A stretch of 64,000 nt of DNA from Aaosphaeria pasadenensis (GCA_022813625.1 JAKLMB010000008.1:1178001-1242000), one strand, 5' to 3'; positions 33,917 through 46,333 are shown, numbered from the stretch's first letter. The notes: generated from the letters alone by a model not told the origin. Translations and numbers: made by a program.

Positions 33917-36390
33917 TCATCTCTCGGTCTGGCACAAACTCAGGCAAAACTCCCTGAAGTCACCCCTCGTCGCCTCGCCGAGGTCTTCTTCGACAAGCGT
34001 ACCGTATTTCTCCTCGTACTCCCTCTTGACGCGCATGAGGTGCAGACGATCCCAGTGTAGGCGCACGAGGCGCGAGATGAGAAGTTCGTGGCGTTGTTGG
34101 CGGTCGTGCTTGGCGGATGTCGAGCTCTTGGATGGGTTCGAGGAGCTGGGGGTTTCAATGAGGTCCATGAGGGCATGGTGGAGCAGCATCGAGTCTCGTG
34201 CTGGCCGGTTGATGACGCCGTTGAGGATGTGCGCCACGACTTCGCCCTAGAGAGCATGTTTGTTAGTGTCCATTCAGGGCCGGTTATTGTGGGAGGCTGG
34301 TAGAAAGAGAAGTACTTACGACTAGGTTATTACTCTTTCTCAGCGCGTCTCTTGCGAAGTTGCCCCGGTACTTTCTCTCGTATGTTCGCAAAACTTCCCG
34401 GAGGTGTGCGTCCGAGCGGAGGATGACGATGTTGAGCATAGCACTCTCGCCACCCTCTCGTGCTTGTATCGCTTTGTACAAGGTGTCTACGTCCCTGTTT
34501 CTGTACTCAACGTCCCAGGTCTCGCTTTCTTCCTGTCGTTCGCCTTCCAATGCCATGAGTACCGCTTTTCTGAATTTGTCCGCTTTCAATTCCTTGTCCA
34601 TGCACCGCGTCAGCGAGTCTCCGTATCGCTTGTCACGGAAGGCATCTTTGATCTCCCGGATCTCGTGGTTCTGTCGTCCCATGAGTGCCTCGATCAGTAA
34701 CTCCCTTTTAGCATTGCCGCTCTGGTACCAGTAATTCGCCCAGTATCCCTCACTTTCGTACCGGCCTAATGCAGTCACGTAGGCAATTTTCCCAAAGTTA
34801 CCAGTCGTCTTCAGCTTGATGTGCTTTGCGATGTTGATGCCTCGTCCTTGGACCTTGCAGTGTCGCTTGTACTCGTTGCGCAGCTCGAGCATCTGGTCGT
34901 GTGTCAGAGCGGGGAGGATGTCGATTAGGGGATCCGCGTTTATGGGTCGTGCTGCCAGCGCTTCGACAATATCGAGCGCGTCGTCACGGGCGTCATAGAT
35001 CTTGACCCTCTTCTCCTTCTCTCGCTCACGTTCGCGGTCTCGAGGGTTGCGGCTTCGGTCGCGATGGCGGTCGTCTTCGCGGTCTCGAGCTATATCGCCA
35101 TAAGCAGCGAGGGCAAGCTTATCGCGGTGCTTGGAACGCGGTGGGCTATCAGACGGGCGGCCCGAAACCGAAGAATGAGAGCGGTGACGGCCTCCTTTTC
35201 CTTGAACAGACGCACTGGACGATCGGGGGTCGAGTGCCAAATCGTCAATGTCGTCGTCCAACATCATTGCATGAGGCATGGGTGATAAGGACTGGTATGT
35301 TCCGTGGTAGGCTTCGAGCAGAGGGCTCGGCGGAGGAAGACCGCCACCGCCTCCGCCAGGAAACCCGCCTGGCATCCCCCCAGGTACAATAGTCTGTATA
35401 TCTGGACGGTTACCACTAACGGAAAGTCTGTCCATGCGTTGGTTGAGCCCATCTGGGCGGCCTCCAGACACGGACAGGCTGTGTGGGCGCAGACCCGGCG
35501 ACGGCGGCGCATTGAGCTTGCCTGCTCCTTGTGGCACCATCTCAACGACCTTGCGCCCGTCATACGAACTCACTGATCTTGAATGTGATCGATGGTGGTC
35601 CTCGGGTCGTGGAGATTTGGGACCCATCGGGGGTGGGGGCGGGTATTGGTGTTGCGGTGGTGGGTTCTGCTGCTTTGATGAGGACTGGGGAGGTGCGGCT
35701 TGTGGCATCGCAGTGTATTGCGGTTGTTGTGACTGCTGGGGATATGGAGAAGAGGGTTTGGCGGGTTGTGCTGTATACCTCAACGCAGGTTGCGCTTGCT
35801 GCTGGCCAGCATTGACGGGCTTCGCCGTGTATGTGATTTTGTCTGGTTGCGGCGCATACTGAAAAGACCCGCTCTGGTTCGCAGGAGCTGCAGTAAAGCC
35901 GTACTGCCCGTTGGTCTGCGTGTACTGAATGTTCGGATTGGTGTTGTACGATACGTTGCCTGGGGCAGGAGGACCGGTGTTCGAATACTGGTATTGTGCA
36001 GCGGCCTGGGCCTGTTGCGTGTAACCGGGACGCTGCTCGGGGGGCAGGTCGCTGTAATTGCCCATGGTGATGGGTTCACTACCTGGAGGTCTTGTCGCCA
36101 TTGTCGTCTCAGCTGGGTGCTTTTTTTGGGAAGAAGATAGGGCTGCAGGTGTCTGCGATATTAAGTACTCACGGAGGAAATTGTTGACCCGGCTGCCTAA
36201 CTTCATAATTGTAGTCGAACTGCGGGGTAGATCCCTCATGCTCACGCTCACGCTCACGCTCAGCTGGCGCTGCCGAGTAATATTGAGGCCCTGGGGAGGG
36301 AGCTCGTGAATGGCTGCGGGAACGCTCGCGTCCGCGACCGGGGGACTTTGACCGCGACCGATGCTTCCTGTCGTCTGGGCGCAACGACAT
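33917..36390 (-). CDS. Fungal annexin, ANXC4-like
   Basis: A 772-residue protein. The exons are 36390-36173, 36090-34320 and 34246-33917. The introns have GTGAGT and GTAAGT donors. The N-terminal half is disordered: an arginine/serine-rich start (SRSKSPGRGRERSRSHSR), an acidic-basic ERER stretch, then about 250 residues rich in Gln, Pro and Tyr. From about residue 470 come the annexin-like repeats (ALTHDQMLELRNEYKRH; GKIAYVTALGRYESEGYWA; REIKDAFRDKRYGDSLTRCM; LREVLRTYERKYRG). Annexins bind acidic phospholipids with calcium, but the fungal C4 group has weak calcium sites, so calcium dependence is uncertain. The acceptor of intron 1 (ACAAG) is less certain; an alternative start inside this intron is possible. 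Confidence 0.82.
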
Positions 36391-38536
36391 GACGAGACAA
36401 TGCGACTGCTATAAAGCTTCGAAAGGGAGTTTTCTTCAAGTTTAGGACCGGGAACGGTATACGAGGGTCGGAGGATTGCGACTAGAGCTGGCGGGGATTT
36501 GTGGTTTGTTTACCAGCTGTTGCAATTGGAAGCAAACAAAACAATGGCTGCCAAAGCGTCGGCGTCGATCTCTCCCCAAGAGCTGTCAAGGAACTGAGTT
36601 GACTGTGGACAAGCAAAGTGGTGAGGTGAGAATTATGTGACCAGGGGGTGGTAGAAAAGGTAGTTAGTAAGGTGAATTGATGGTAAGAAAGATGAGGAAA
36701 CAATTGAGGTGAGGCTGAGGCTGAGAAAATGTGATGGCGGGGAGGGGGTGGCAGGTACTCAGTACAAGACAACACAACACAACACAGCATACAGAATAGA
36801 GACAGAAAAGACGGGTTTACCACATTTCAATTAATAGTTACTAACCTCCCCGTGTAGCCGTAGTTAATGTCAGCATCTCCTATTCCATTTCTTGTTGTCC
36901 CGTATCGTTCTACTCAACTGCATGACAAGAACAATTCATTCGAAGGTTTGTCGCGCGAGGATCCACAAGTTTGTCCCTCCTGTGCCGTTTAGTCTCCCAG
37001 AACATACAATAACCCCCCGTGCCCCTGTGGCCCCCCAGCATCTTTCAAGATATAAGAAGGCAGGAAAGGTAAGGCCTTTGGGTCCTTGGGGGCCGCCCGT
37101 GTCTCATTGGTGAACTCGCTCTCGTCGGATTCTCAAGAAGCTGGGGGCCGAAACTGCAAAATGGACAGCAACAAAGCTCAAGTCTATTGTATCGTTGTCT
37201 GGGTAGATCGAATGATTCTTTGAGAGAAGGCGGAGGTAAGGCTACAGCGTACGGAGTAGTCTGTTAAATATGTGATGATATCAATTCTTTTATTTAACTA
37301 CATTCTTCTCTGCCAATACGAAAACATTGTCCTTACTAATTCCCTAGTGACGTGGAATGCGGAGAAGCGTACACATCAACGGAGATGCATCACGGTGGGA
37401 TGTGGGATGCCTAGACCTTTCTTCAGGACAAATGGACAGTCACGGCATATTTACACTCCGTACGTAATTTTCGGAGATGTTCAGACTTGGATATATCTGC
37501 AAAGGCGCTGGAGCGTTCATCTGTGACATTCTTCGTGTTCGGAATGGGTTAGGAGGACTCCGCACGCAGTACAGAGTACAGAGTACTTCGTAGAGGATGT
37601 TGATAGACGGGTTTCAGCTCACTTCTCGTCCTCGTACAATCATTCAGCTCCAACGCCACACTTCAGCCCTTCAGAGCCCAGAAGATTCGAGGTGCCCGGG
37701 GTCTCCCGCTCCAGCGACTCCACATAACAACCTAACTAACAATTAACACTTTGAACAGAGTTACTGTCCTACCTCTAAACCAGATATGGCAAGATTGTCG
37801 GTCTACCTTCAGACGTTAGATATCGGAGGCTCTATAGAACAACGATAACATAAGTAGGTACCTAGGTAGGCGCTCCCTACGGTTTTCAAGAGTATCGGTA
37901 CGGGGCGGCTTCACGAGAACGCGAGAACAATCTGTCGATCGTAGGCATGTAGATGAGCAGACCTTGAAAGAGGCAAGGGTAGCATTGTCACAGGTCTCTA
38001 TTTCACTAGAGCAAGCGGCACTATTGAAGCCACCGCATCCTGGGAGCTCAACTTGCACTCGTGACCTATAGAAAGAACAAATTATGAACGGTCCGGTGTC
38101 AATGATTCCACGCCTTTTTTGGTGGAATGCTGAGGCTGAACGTAAACCACTCTATGTTCATCAAATGGAAAATCGGCGTCGGAAGTGTTGCTTGATGAGA
38201 CGAAGCACAAGTCCAAGGCTAGACCCGGGCCGGCCCCAAAATTCAAGAGAGAAAAAAGTTCGACAACGCCGCCACGTTTTTTTAATTGTGGATAAGGTAG
38301 TTATCTAATTGGCAAATGACGAGACCAGCGAGCGAAAGATTGTCGCCGATGTCTGTGCGAAGGGAAGAACAGACGTTCAATGGCTTCGTATCGTTTTTTA
38401 CAACCCGCATATCCGTAGCACCGCGCGTTGGGACTTTTATAGGCATTGAGTGCTGCTACAGTCTACACAGTACAACTTATCAAAGTCCACGTAGCTCATC
38501 TCCATTGATTCTACTGAGGCACTCCACCCTATCACG
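36391..38536. other. Intergenic, 2.1 kb
   Basis: This holds the annexin promoter and the promoter of the gene at 38537 (TTTATAG near 38435). CA-rich microsatellite-like sequence occurs near 36765-36785, TACGGAGTA at 37250-37258 and AGTAGGTACCTAGGTAGG near 37854-37870. The open frames here have no family match. Confidence 0.5.
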
Positions 38537-39502
38537 ATGCCGACTGGGCAAATGCTGTCTCTACCCATCATCTCACCAGCGGCTAACACTCAATTTCAAT
38601 CACCACTCATTCGCCTTCCAGCCGAAATCAAGCATATTATATATGGCTACTGCTTCACGGCTGATAGCCCTATCGTTGATCCCGCTATCAGGTGTTCGCC
38701 ATCGAAGAATACCTTCATCCCGAGGAGCGAACTTGGTCTGACCATCTTGCGAACTTGCCGTAGAGCTTACCACGATGCTGACATCCGCCCTCTTTTCTCT
38801 CGGAACACTTTTCGATTTACCAATGCCGACCGCGCACGATGTTTTTTCCAGGGCCTTGGCAGTGATCTTGCTGCGCATGTGCAGGATATCGAATTTGACG
38901 CGAAGAACGTAAGTTCCGGGCACCCAGATGTTGCTCGGGAATTGCTCCACTACATATCATGGGGTTGTGCGAAATGTGAGAAAGATATGAGCGGCTTGCA
39001 TATCGATGCTCCAGGATTGAACTGCCTACGGTTCAACTTTGACTCTTGGCCTTGCATTTCCATGTACAGGGCGGACCTCTGGAATCTCCTAAGGAATTTG
39101 CTCCAAAACGTGCAGGGCCTCGACCGGATCGTAGTTACTGGCGCCAGCAAAGGCAGTGCCATGGCGCGACGCGAGCCCTGGTCACCCGTGCACTATGTAG
39201 GGGGAGACGATGTCGGTGCCGATGATCTTGTGCAGCGAATGTGGCGCGCAGTAGGAGATGTCAGAGACAGAGATAAAATCATCAGGTGGACACGAAGCAA
39301 AGGGAAAATCCATTTCGAGGTCGTAGCACCAGATTTTCTGCACCAGCAGGTCGGAGGAAGCTGGGGAGCGCTCATCACTCACAAGTCCCGAACAGATGCA
39401 TGGCCGGAAAATGGCTCTTGCAGTTGGAGCGCATACGAGAATCGTAACTCGGGCGTGACCGAGCCCACGACCAAAGGCATCAATCCCAGCGCCGCCGAAT
39501 AA
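38537..39502 (+). CDS. F-box/2EXR-like hypothetical protein
   Basis: A 321-residue intronless protein. The segment IRLPAEIKHIIYGYCF, followed by LTILRTCRRAYHDADIRPLFSRNTFRF, matches the start of fungal F-box-like (2EXR/DUF7730-type) proteins. These form very large families of unknown or adaptor function in ascomycetes. The rest has no recognisable domain. There is no signal peptide or membrane helix. A TATA-like TTTATAG lies about 100 bp before the ATG. The last 23 bp of the coding region overlap, tail to tail, the end of the GPI2 gene on the other strand. Confidence 0.75.
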   Translation: MPTGQMLSLPIISPAANTQFQSPLIRLPAEIKHIIYGYCFTADSPIVDPAIRCSPSKNTFIPRSELGLTILRTCRRAYHDADIRPLFSRNTFRFTNADRARCFFQGLGSDLAAHVQDIEFDAKNVSSGHPDVARELLHYISWGCAKCEKDMSGLHIDAPGLNCLRFNFDSWPCISMYRADLWNLLRNLLQNVQGLDRIVVTGASKGSAMARREPWSPVHYVGGDDVGADDLVQRMWRAVGDVRDRDKIIRWTRSKGKIHFEVVAPDFLHQQVGGSWGALITHKSRTDAWPENGSCSWSAYENRNSGVTEPTTKGINPSAAE

Positions 39503-40916
39503 TGGGTCTTGCTGGGTCCCATGGGCCCCGGATCTCATTCTTATATTTCTGGAGGCCGATCAACCACCAGCTGCAGATTCCCATGGCAAAAAAGGTGATG
39601 AGACCACCAAGTATCACGCCGGCGATCCACGCTCCGCGCCCGCCGCCTGTCAACGTCACACATACACCTCCGCATGCGTTTACAACCAATGCAATGGTCA
39701 ATGCTAGATTCCCATGCCAGGACCTAGAGCGGAGTTGGCGGCGGAAGATGGGGAAGAGGCCGAATACCTCAATCGAGAATAGCGTCAACGAGAAGACGTG
39801 CGTGGTCGAAGGCAGACGTGAAGCCAGGACGGTGGATGCCATCAGCGCAGAGTTCGTGGAAATGGATGCAGGAAGACTGGTTATCGCATTAGGACATCCA
39901 TTGCTTCATAATCAGATGGAATTGAACATACTGAGAACCTGAGCCCTCTCCATAATCAAAGAACGCAACGTTCATGCAGAGCAACCATGTACTCATTGCC
40001 CAGATCGAATCGCTTGTGGTGGACATGGTAAGAGACTTGAGAATTGGACTCAAGCCCAGCAATGCGGCATAGATCAGAAGCGCCGATTTCACAGTTGCGA
40101 GGCGTTGCTGGTTTCGTGGCGAGATTGATGATGTTGGGTCTACGTATGGTGTCTGTTGTTTCGTTGGCGATCCTAGCAAGGGGTCCGCCTGTCCCGTTCT
40201 TGGTGCTTCGGACTCATTCGATGCGATAGAGGTTGTGCTAGTGGTGTGCGAGTGGACTGGTCTGAACTTGCCCTCGTTCTCGAGTGCTAACTCTGATCCA
40301 TGTGGCCCTTTCGGAGGCAAGACTGAACCAGACCATGTATTCGTAACCTCCTCGACACCATTTTCCTGTTTGTCCGAGGCCGCTTTTGCAGCTTCGGCCT
40401 CCTCTTCGCCCAACCAGTAGTCCCAAAGAGCCCATGCTAACACAGTACAGAAGCTTGCCCAGCTTACTACCGATATGGGAGAAACCCGTTCTTGTACGAT
40501 GGCGACGAAGCAACAGCAGAATATAGCGACAGACGCAATATGCTGCACGATGACGGTCGAATCGGCCATGAGCGACCAGAACTCATAGGGTTGAAGACGG
40601 GGGTTGCGTTGTAAATGGTCAAGGAAGGTCTCCTCATCTGTGTAATTATCGGGAACTGCAACATCAGCACCGGCCTGTCTCTACCGTGGGGAAAAGACGT
40701 ACATGGTTGCTTGAACCATAACAGCTTCTTGTAATTGCCCTTCCTGCGGCGACTCGCACTGCGCGTTCTTTCGCGCCTCCTCCTGGCGCTCATTGCCGCT
40801 TCAACAGCGAGGGGTCCTCGCGAGGCCTCGCTGTTGTAGGCATCTTCAGGCGCGAGTCGATCGGGATCGATATGATTCAATTTAATGGTCTCTCGCGTCG
40901 CCGTCGAGTTCGACAT
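39480..40916 (-). CDS. GPI2: GPI-GlcNAc transferase subunit GPI2 (PIG-C)
   Basis: A 444-residue membrane protein of the endoplasmic reticulum, a subunit of the complex that adds GlcNAc to phosphatidylinositol in the first step of GPI-anchor synthesis. The exons are 40916-40703, 40655-39932 and 39876-39480. The joins give KKLLWFKQPFPDNYTDEETFL and GSHLPASISTNSALMASTVL, both conserved in GPI2. Further signatures are LQRNPRLQPYEFWSL, STVIVQHIASVAIFCC, LASRLPSTTHVFSLTLFSIE and FGLFPIFRRQL. Several hydrophobic helices are visible. A serine/threonine-rich loop of about 100 residues separates the two membrane halves and is longer than in yeast. The stop overlaps the convergent neighbour by 23 bp. 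Confidence 0.93.
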
Positions 40917-41240
40917 TTACACTTGAGGTGTTGGTGATGTGTCGAGGAGCGATGGAATAGTGTGACGAAGACACGTCGTGTGCACAATCAGATCAGTTGG
41001 CTGGGGCGTTGCCGCTAGGACCATTTCATTCCGACCAAGGCCAAGGTTCCGAACATTCGTTCCGATACGGACGGATCAAACACTTCAGCGTGTCCGTTCA
41101 GCCTCGCCATGGTATCACACAGCACGTGAACTGGATTTGTTTGCTTGACTCTCAAAACTCTTCATCTTCTACTTGATTCACTAACAAACTCTCCCCCACC
41201 ATCCTCACCTTTGCCCCTCCCCGCTCCTACTTACTTACCT
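40917..41240. other. Intergenic, divergent promoter region
   Basis: 324 bp between the GPI2 start and the start of the hypothetical gene at 41241. I see no distinct motif. Confidence 0.5.
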
Positions 41241-42393
41241 ATGGTTACTTCGTATTTCTCGCTTCCAACTGAACTTCGTGTCGCTATCCTCGAGGATGTA
41301 GTCCATACTCCTCGCGCGACGCCCCCAGACGCAACTGACTACGTGCGACAGACGGTTGACGTTAAGGATAGCGACCCGTGTGGTCAGGTTATTTACAACC
41401 CATGCATTGGTCCTGGCGCACTGCTCCTCGTTAGCAAACGCTTCAGTATTGATGCTCGGTTTGTCTTGGATCAAAAGCGTCGTGTCGTGCTCGACCTTCT
41501 GCCTTGCAGAAGTGTCAACTTCCCTACGAATGGTAAGCAAAATCATCTATGGGGAAGATTTGCCCCGCGCTTGGCTAAGTGGCGTGAATTAGATGTTGCA
41601 CAAGAACGTTTTCGTCGATCTATGATAGAGAGGGCTGTCGACATGCTTCCCCCTGCTCGGCTTCCTGAGAGTATCTACACGTTCCACCCTATCATGGCAA
41701 CATGGCTTGTTCCTCCAGGTCCAGGAATGGATCATACCAACATCACCGGCCTAGACGTCCATTTTCGCAATCCAGGAGATGTCGTGGTAACTAATGTGTC
41801 ACGTAGGCATTCGTATCACAATCCCAGGCATCAAGATTCTAGCTAATCTCTTAATAGATAGAACATCAATTCTATTGATTCGCATCGTTCACAACATCGT
41901 GGGTATGAGTATTTCCGAGGATTCTTTCAACTTCTACGACGCCCTTCGTGTAAGGGGGCAACGCATCCCCATTATCAGAGTCCTCTTCGCCGCTCCACCA
42001 TCCGATGGCCTTCCGGTCCCTCCTCCCCATCGATCTGGTTCTGAAGACCACATGGACATCACGTGGAAGTCATTAATGTTGCTCTTTCATAGCTTCCGGT
42101 CCGTACCTAATCATCCTAGCTTGAGGGGTACCAGCAACGTTACGAGCACCATCGAGCTTTGTCTTAATGGCTATTGGGTCTTCCGCTTCCACTTTCCAGC
42201 CGAAGCACGGTTTCCGGAGGGCAACTGCATGGTACCAGAAGCAAATGTAGAGTTCCTGGAGGAGCACGGCTTTGGAGTCAATCTCGTCAAGACCGGTTAC
42301 AGTGGTTCTTCTGGCAGGGAAGTTCACATGCTCCAGGTAACGTTCAAGGGGGAGGGTGACATGGCCTTTTGGCACGTAAGTTACTGCCCCTGA
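41241..42393 (+). CDS. Hypothetical protein with F-box-like N-terminus
   Basis: A protein of about 367 residues in two exons. ATG 41241 starts FSLPTELRVAILEDVV, an F-box-like opening. After that no family is recognised. One intron lies between about 41787 and 41861; three splice solutions keep frame (donor 41787, 41803 or 41813 with acceptor 41835, 41857 or 41861 respectively). The last two share a good CTAAT branch site. The second exon has a balanced composition (YWVFRFHFPAEARFPEGNC), which supports coding. A strong GTAAGT at 42376 could extend the gene with an intron ending at 42434; the following exon would then run into a tandem repeat. The C-terminus is therefore uncertain. Confidence 0.55.
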
Positions 42394-43501
42394 TTGTTTT
42401 TGAGAGAATGAGCTGCTTCGAGGACTTTTTCCAGGTTATCATTTCTTATTTCCTGTCTTCAAATTCTCCTTTGTCTTGGGGTTTGGGCTTTCTTTTGAAA
42501 ATTGAAGCACAACGGCCTTATTTCCTGTCTTCGAATTCTCCTTAGTCTTGGCTTTCTTTTGGTTATTGACACACAACGGCCTTATTTCCTGTCTTCGAAG
42601 TCTCTTTGTCTTGAGGTTTGGGCTTTCTTTTTATCATTGACGACCAACGGCCTTTTTTCCTGTCTTCGAATTCTGATTTATCTTAAGGTTTGGGCTTTCT
42701 TTTGATTATTGACGCGCAACGGCCTTGTCAACTGAAAAAAAAACCTCAAATAAACAATAGGTAGTATATGATATGCAAAGTATTTGGTAAAAGATATGTG
42801 CAACGGTTGGTAACTGGTGAATCGCAAAAGTCTGATAATGTTACAATTCTGGATCCATTCATAATTAAGGCATACATCTCTTCCCTTCAAACAGATTTCC
42901 AAACTCCGTGATAATGCACCGACAATTGCCCAATTTCAACGTCAGGTATACAAGACATTTGATAGCAATTGCTACATGTCACAAACTCCCCCACTCATTT
43001 GACCTGCTACCAGATACAGCAACTGCTATGTTATAGACTACACAAATTGGAGACACCTAGAAGTGACCTGATCTTGAACCCGCACACGTATTGCCTCGTC
43101 ACCATTGCTAGATCAACACTACTTAATGATCATGTGTAGCTGCTCCATCGGTTCTTTAGGGTTTTGGATAAACTCTGCCGTATATAAGTTTGATTATAGG
43201 AACACACCAGGCGGGTTTTTGTAAAGACCATATGCAAAGTACATTGCAGTGGTGTGTGTGGACGGCTCTGGTCGACCTTTTTCGTCCTAGACTTCATTCT
43301 ATGATTCATTCACCATCCGTACAGGTTGCAGGTGGCAGCTTTCTCCGGCTTGAGCTAAGACTTCTTAATTCACCTCTCCATGCACGGGGCCCCTCAGTCC
43401 TTCTAGGTAAGAAAACTTGAGGATGGCACAACATTCGCAGACATGGGAACTCCTTACGTTGTCGTGCATCTTGCAGTGCTGCATGCATCTTGTACGTTCG
43501 T
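42394..43501. other. Intergenic with tandem repeat
   Basis: It holds the four-copy repeat at 42446-42724. A TATATAAG stretch lies near 43181 (plus), but no credible gene follows it. The rest shows nothing supported. Confidence 0.5.
42446..42724. repeat. Tandem repeat, four copies of 64-72 bp
   Basis: Copies run 42446-42517, 42518-42581, 42582-42652 and 42653-42724. Each starts with TTTCCTGTCTTC, contains TTTGGGCTTTCTTTT (copy 2 lacks part) and ends with CAACGGCC. The divergence is moderate. The repeat lies just after the hypothetical gene and might be its 3' UTR or last exon. Confidence 0.85.
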
Positions 43502-45164
43502 TCAATTTCGAAGGTCTTCGAGGGCCTTGTCCAACATGATTCGACGTTCAAGTGGCACATTTGAACTTGAAGGACTATGCTTAAACACAGCGGCGGTCGC
43601 AGCACAAGTATCCTCATCAGTACCGTTCCTTTCGAATGGGAGCGCATATTCCAGTAGGAATCTGACAACCCATCTATTGACAGCGTAAGTACTGGCGGCA
43701 GATGATCGAAGGCATGCTTCCTGGAACACGAACAAACGATCCTTCATCTTATCCACACGAGGCCAATACTTGGAAAGTTCCATCAAGGCTTCGAAATTGC
43801 GGGTGAGCTGTAGCTTCGCGGTGTCGACCTCTTCAGGGTTGCCGAATAGCAGTAAGTGTAATAGCACTGATGATGACACTATGGTCATGTGTGCAACTGT
43901 CAGAAACACTACATGGCAGTCTCCCAGCCCGCGGGCTGTCCATAGTAAGCGGCTGAATGACAACCCATGGGACCTGCATTTACTGGCATATGCAATGGTC
44001 CTAGGATTGGGTTCGCAGTTTGGTTCAAGATATTGAAAGTACAGCAAGGTGTGGAAGTAATGGTATCCCAGATGGAGACCAACAAACAGACCACCGGTAC
44101 CTTGCTTTCGGTACCGTTCGAGGTTTGGCTCGTTCATGATCATGTACAGAGGTAGTGAATTGTGCCAGTCTTGCAAACGGGCTTCGATGCGCTGGACTTG
44201 AGCATCGACTGTTGGTCGATCCACGTAGTCTTGGGTAAGGGAGAGATTCATGTCTTGGATTTCGTCAACGATGTCCACCAATGTGATATTATATGCCCAA
44301 AGACCGTTCCTTTGCCGCTCAAACGAGAGCTCATCGGCTGGTCGAAGGAGTTGGAAATCTCTTTCGTCCATGGGCAATTCCATAGATCGATTGATGAACG
44401 GAATCTCGCGAGGTAGGCCAAGCCCGGGTGTGCACCACCTGTCCGCCATGAACAAAGACCACCAGATTCTACATTTCGTCTCTTTCAAGATGGGGAGATC
44501 TCTGTTATCTTGTTTGTGAAGGCCCAGGATGTACGCCATTCGGTTTGCAATACCTGAAGTTCGTGTCAGTGGGCGGTATGATAATCATGATAAAGGAGAA
44601 CGAACCAAAGTACAAGCCTTCCAACTTATGGTTCTGCTCCGCGGCATAGCTGTTGGCGAGGAGTATGCAAGCTTGTACATTTGAAATGGAGATATCTTCA
44701 AGGTTCTGGGAGATGAGAGATTTTGCCTTCGAAATGAAGAAAGTCGAGAGATTACGATGCGCCTCGTCCAGAGACAACCGACACCCCAAGGCGCAGAGCG
44801 CTGCAAGCATGGTGTCGGACAACGTGCCGCTGTGATACTGCTCCCAGAAGGTCCACTCTTGGAACAGACTGTGCGGCCGATCATGAACAAATTTGAAGTA
44901 CAACTGGATAAAGTGGGATATCTCTTTCGGGGTCAATGAGCGCAACTCACGATCCCATTGTGGCAGGTCTGCTGGGGGCGCAATAGTACATGTGTTTGGT
45001 CCTGTCCAGGGAACAGTCGTATATACTTTGGGTCTCTTCCACAGTCTTGAGCACTTGATGTTTCGCCTCTGACAGGTTAGACATGCTGACTGCGGATCTC
45101 CGGGATCCTGCGTGCACCTGATTTTGGTGACTCTGCATTCGGGGCAGGCGGTCGCATGCTTCAT
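43502..45164 (-). CDS. Zn2Cys6 transcription factor with Fungal_trans domain
   Basis: A 536-residue nuclear regulator. The exons are 45164-44606 and 44553-43502. The 52-bp intron (GTTCGT to CAG) joins LEGLYFG to IANRMAYILGLHKQ, the usual middle homology. The zinc cluster is at the very N-terminus (CPECRVTKIRC, then CLTCQRRNIKC). The Fungal_trans region includes CRIWWSLFMADRWCTPGLGLPREI. ATG 45164 is used; the upstream in-frame codon at 45176 is TTG. An open frame with its own ATG at 45419-45219 could be an upstream exon but has no convincing splice link. The target genes are unknown. Confidence 0.87.
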
Positions 45165-45291
45165 GGTATAGTACAAGGTGTGTTCGTGCGTGTCGGTGTT
45201 TTTCGAAGTCCACGAGATTCAGACGAGACCAAGCATGAACATTGCAGCCTTTCTTGCGTACGGCTCTGTTGAGTTGAGCTGCAGGCGTTGT

Positions 45292-45303
45292 TTAGGGTTA
45301 GGG
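45292..45303 (+). promoter_or_regulatory. Telobox: two TTAGGG units
   Basis: Two perfect tandem TTAGGG units, the fungal telomere repeat, lie 130 bp upstream of the Zn2Cys6 start at 45164. Two-Myb telobox factors bind this sequence in promoters in some fungi. A candidate factor of that kind starts 1.2 kb away. Confidence 0.45.
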
Positions 45304-45509
45304 AGACATGAATATCGTGCGTGACCGGGGCCGACAGGAGCTGTGGAATCTGGGGATGCAGGAAATGTGGGGTAATCCGTAATGAATTGGTCAAATTTAG
45401 CCTCAGCCGCACTAGACATCTAATTGGTTAGATCGCCCGAAGTCGTCCGCATCTGCTTAGTGATGCTGTATACATTGACTCGTATCAAATAACTAGGCAC
45501 TCCTGGCTT

Positions 45510-45723
45510 GGGTAGGTACCTATCCTATATAGTATATAGTATAGGTACGTGGGTACCTTGACACCGGTAGCCTAGGTTAGGTACCTATCATCAAGGGAAG
45601 ACTGGCTACTTGGATTCAATCTTCAAACTTATTTAGAAGATGTACAGTATCACGTCTGATAGTCGGCCTTCTCCAATGGACGCTCTTCTTTCTCCCAAGG
45701 ATACCTAGGTACCTAGGTACTCC
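45510..45723. repeat. Cluster of TAGGTACCTA-type palindromic motifs
   Basis: GGTAGGTACCTATCC (45510 on), AGGTACGTGGGTACC (45543 on), TAGGTTAGGTACCTATC (45573 on) and TACCTAGGTACCTAGGTAC (45702-45720) crowd here, with an AT-rich TATAGTATATAGTATAGG run between them. Similar motifs recur in other intergenic parts of the window. Confidence 0.6.
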
Positions 45724-46318
45724 TGAAACGCTGGTTGTGAACACATAAGGTCCGATTCAAGCCGTTTGTTTCTTGGATCAATGCTTACCCTTTTCTGATG
45801 CTATACATGGACGCAAGGCCTAGTCTCTTTACAGGCATTGCTCCAGAGCGCTCTATCATTCCAAAGTTCTAGAATTTTTGATCATTGCAACAGAGGATGA
45901 CTTATATGGGTACTCTTCTGACGTTGCCGACCGAGGTTGTTTGAACAGATGTTCATTTTCCCTGAGCGACTGGTATGTACACGTACAATTCAAAGCGACA
46001 TCTTCCCGTCCCTAATAGGTGATGACATTTCCATCCTCCCGTTCCCGCTCAGGTCACAACGACCGAGAGTCATTCTTTCCCAAATCATAGGATTGGAGTT
46101 GAAGTCATAACTTTGTTTGATGGTTCGACTTTGGCTTTTCCTCCTAGAAGTTGTATTCGCTCGTATCCGCTAACCGTTCGTAACAAGTTGCCTACTGACT
46201 AGTTCCAAGGTTAAGAGACAACTGATGACTAACCTCGGACGTTTTTGTGAATAAATTCATGGACAGCACTGTGACCATAACAAAGAAGTATATACTCGAA
46301 ATGGTTTAGTCACTCGTT

Positions 46319-46333
46319 GATCGATCGATCGAT
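46319..46333. repeat. (GATC)n microsatellite
   Basis: GATCGATCGATCGAT, nearly four units, in the promoter side of the Myb-factor gene. Confidence 0.7.

Noticed and set aside
42502..42705. 67-codon frame in the tandem repeat
   Set aside because: It consists of repeat units only and has no start context or family.
45219..45419. ATG-started frame upstream of the Zn2Cys6 gene at 43502-45164
   Set aside because: No donor/acceptor pair joins it in frame to the zinc cluster. The MKHATACPEC start stands alone well.
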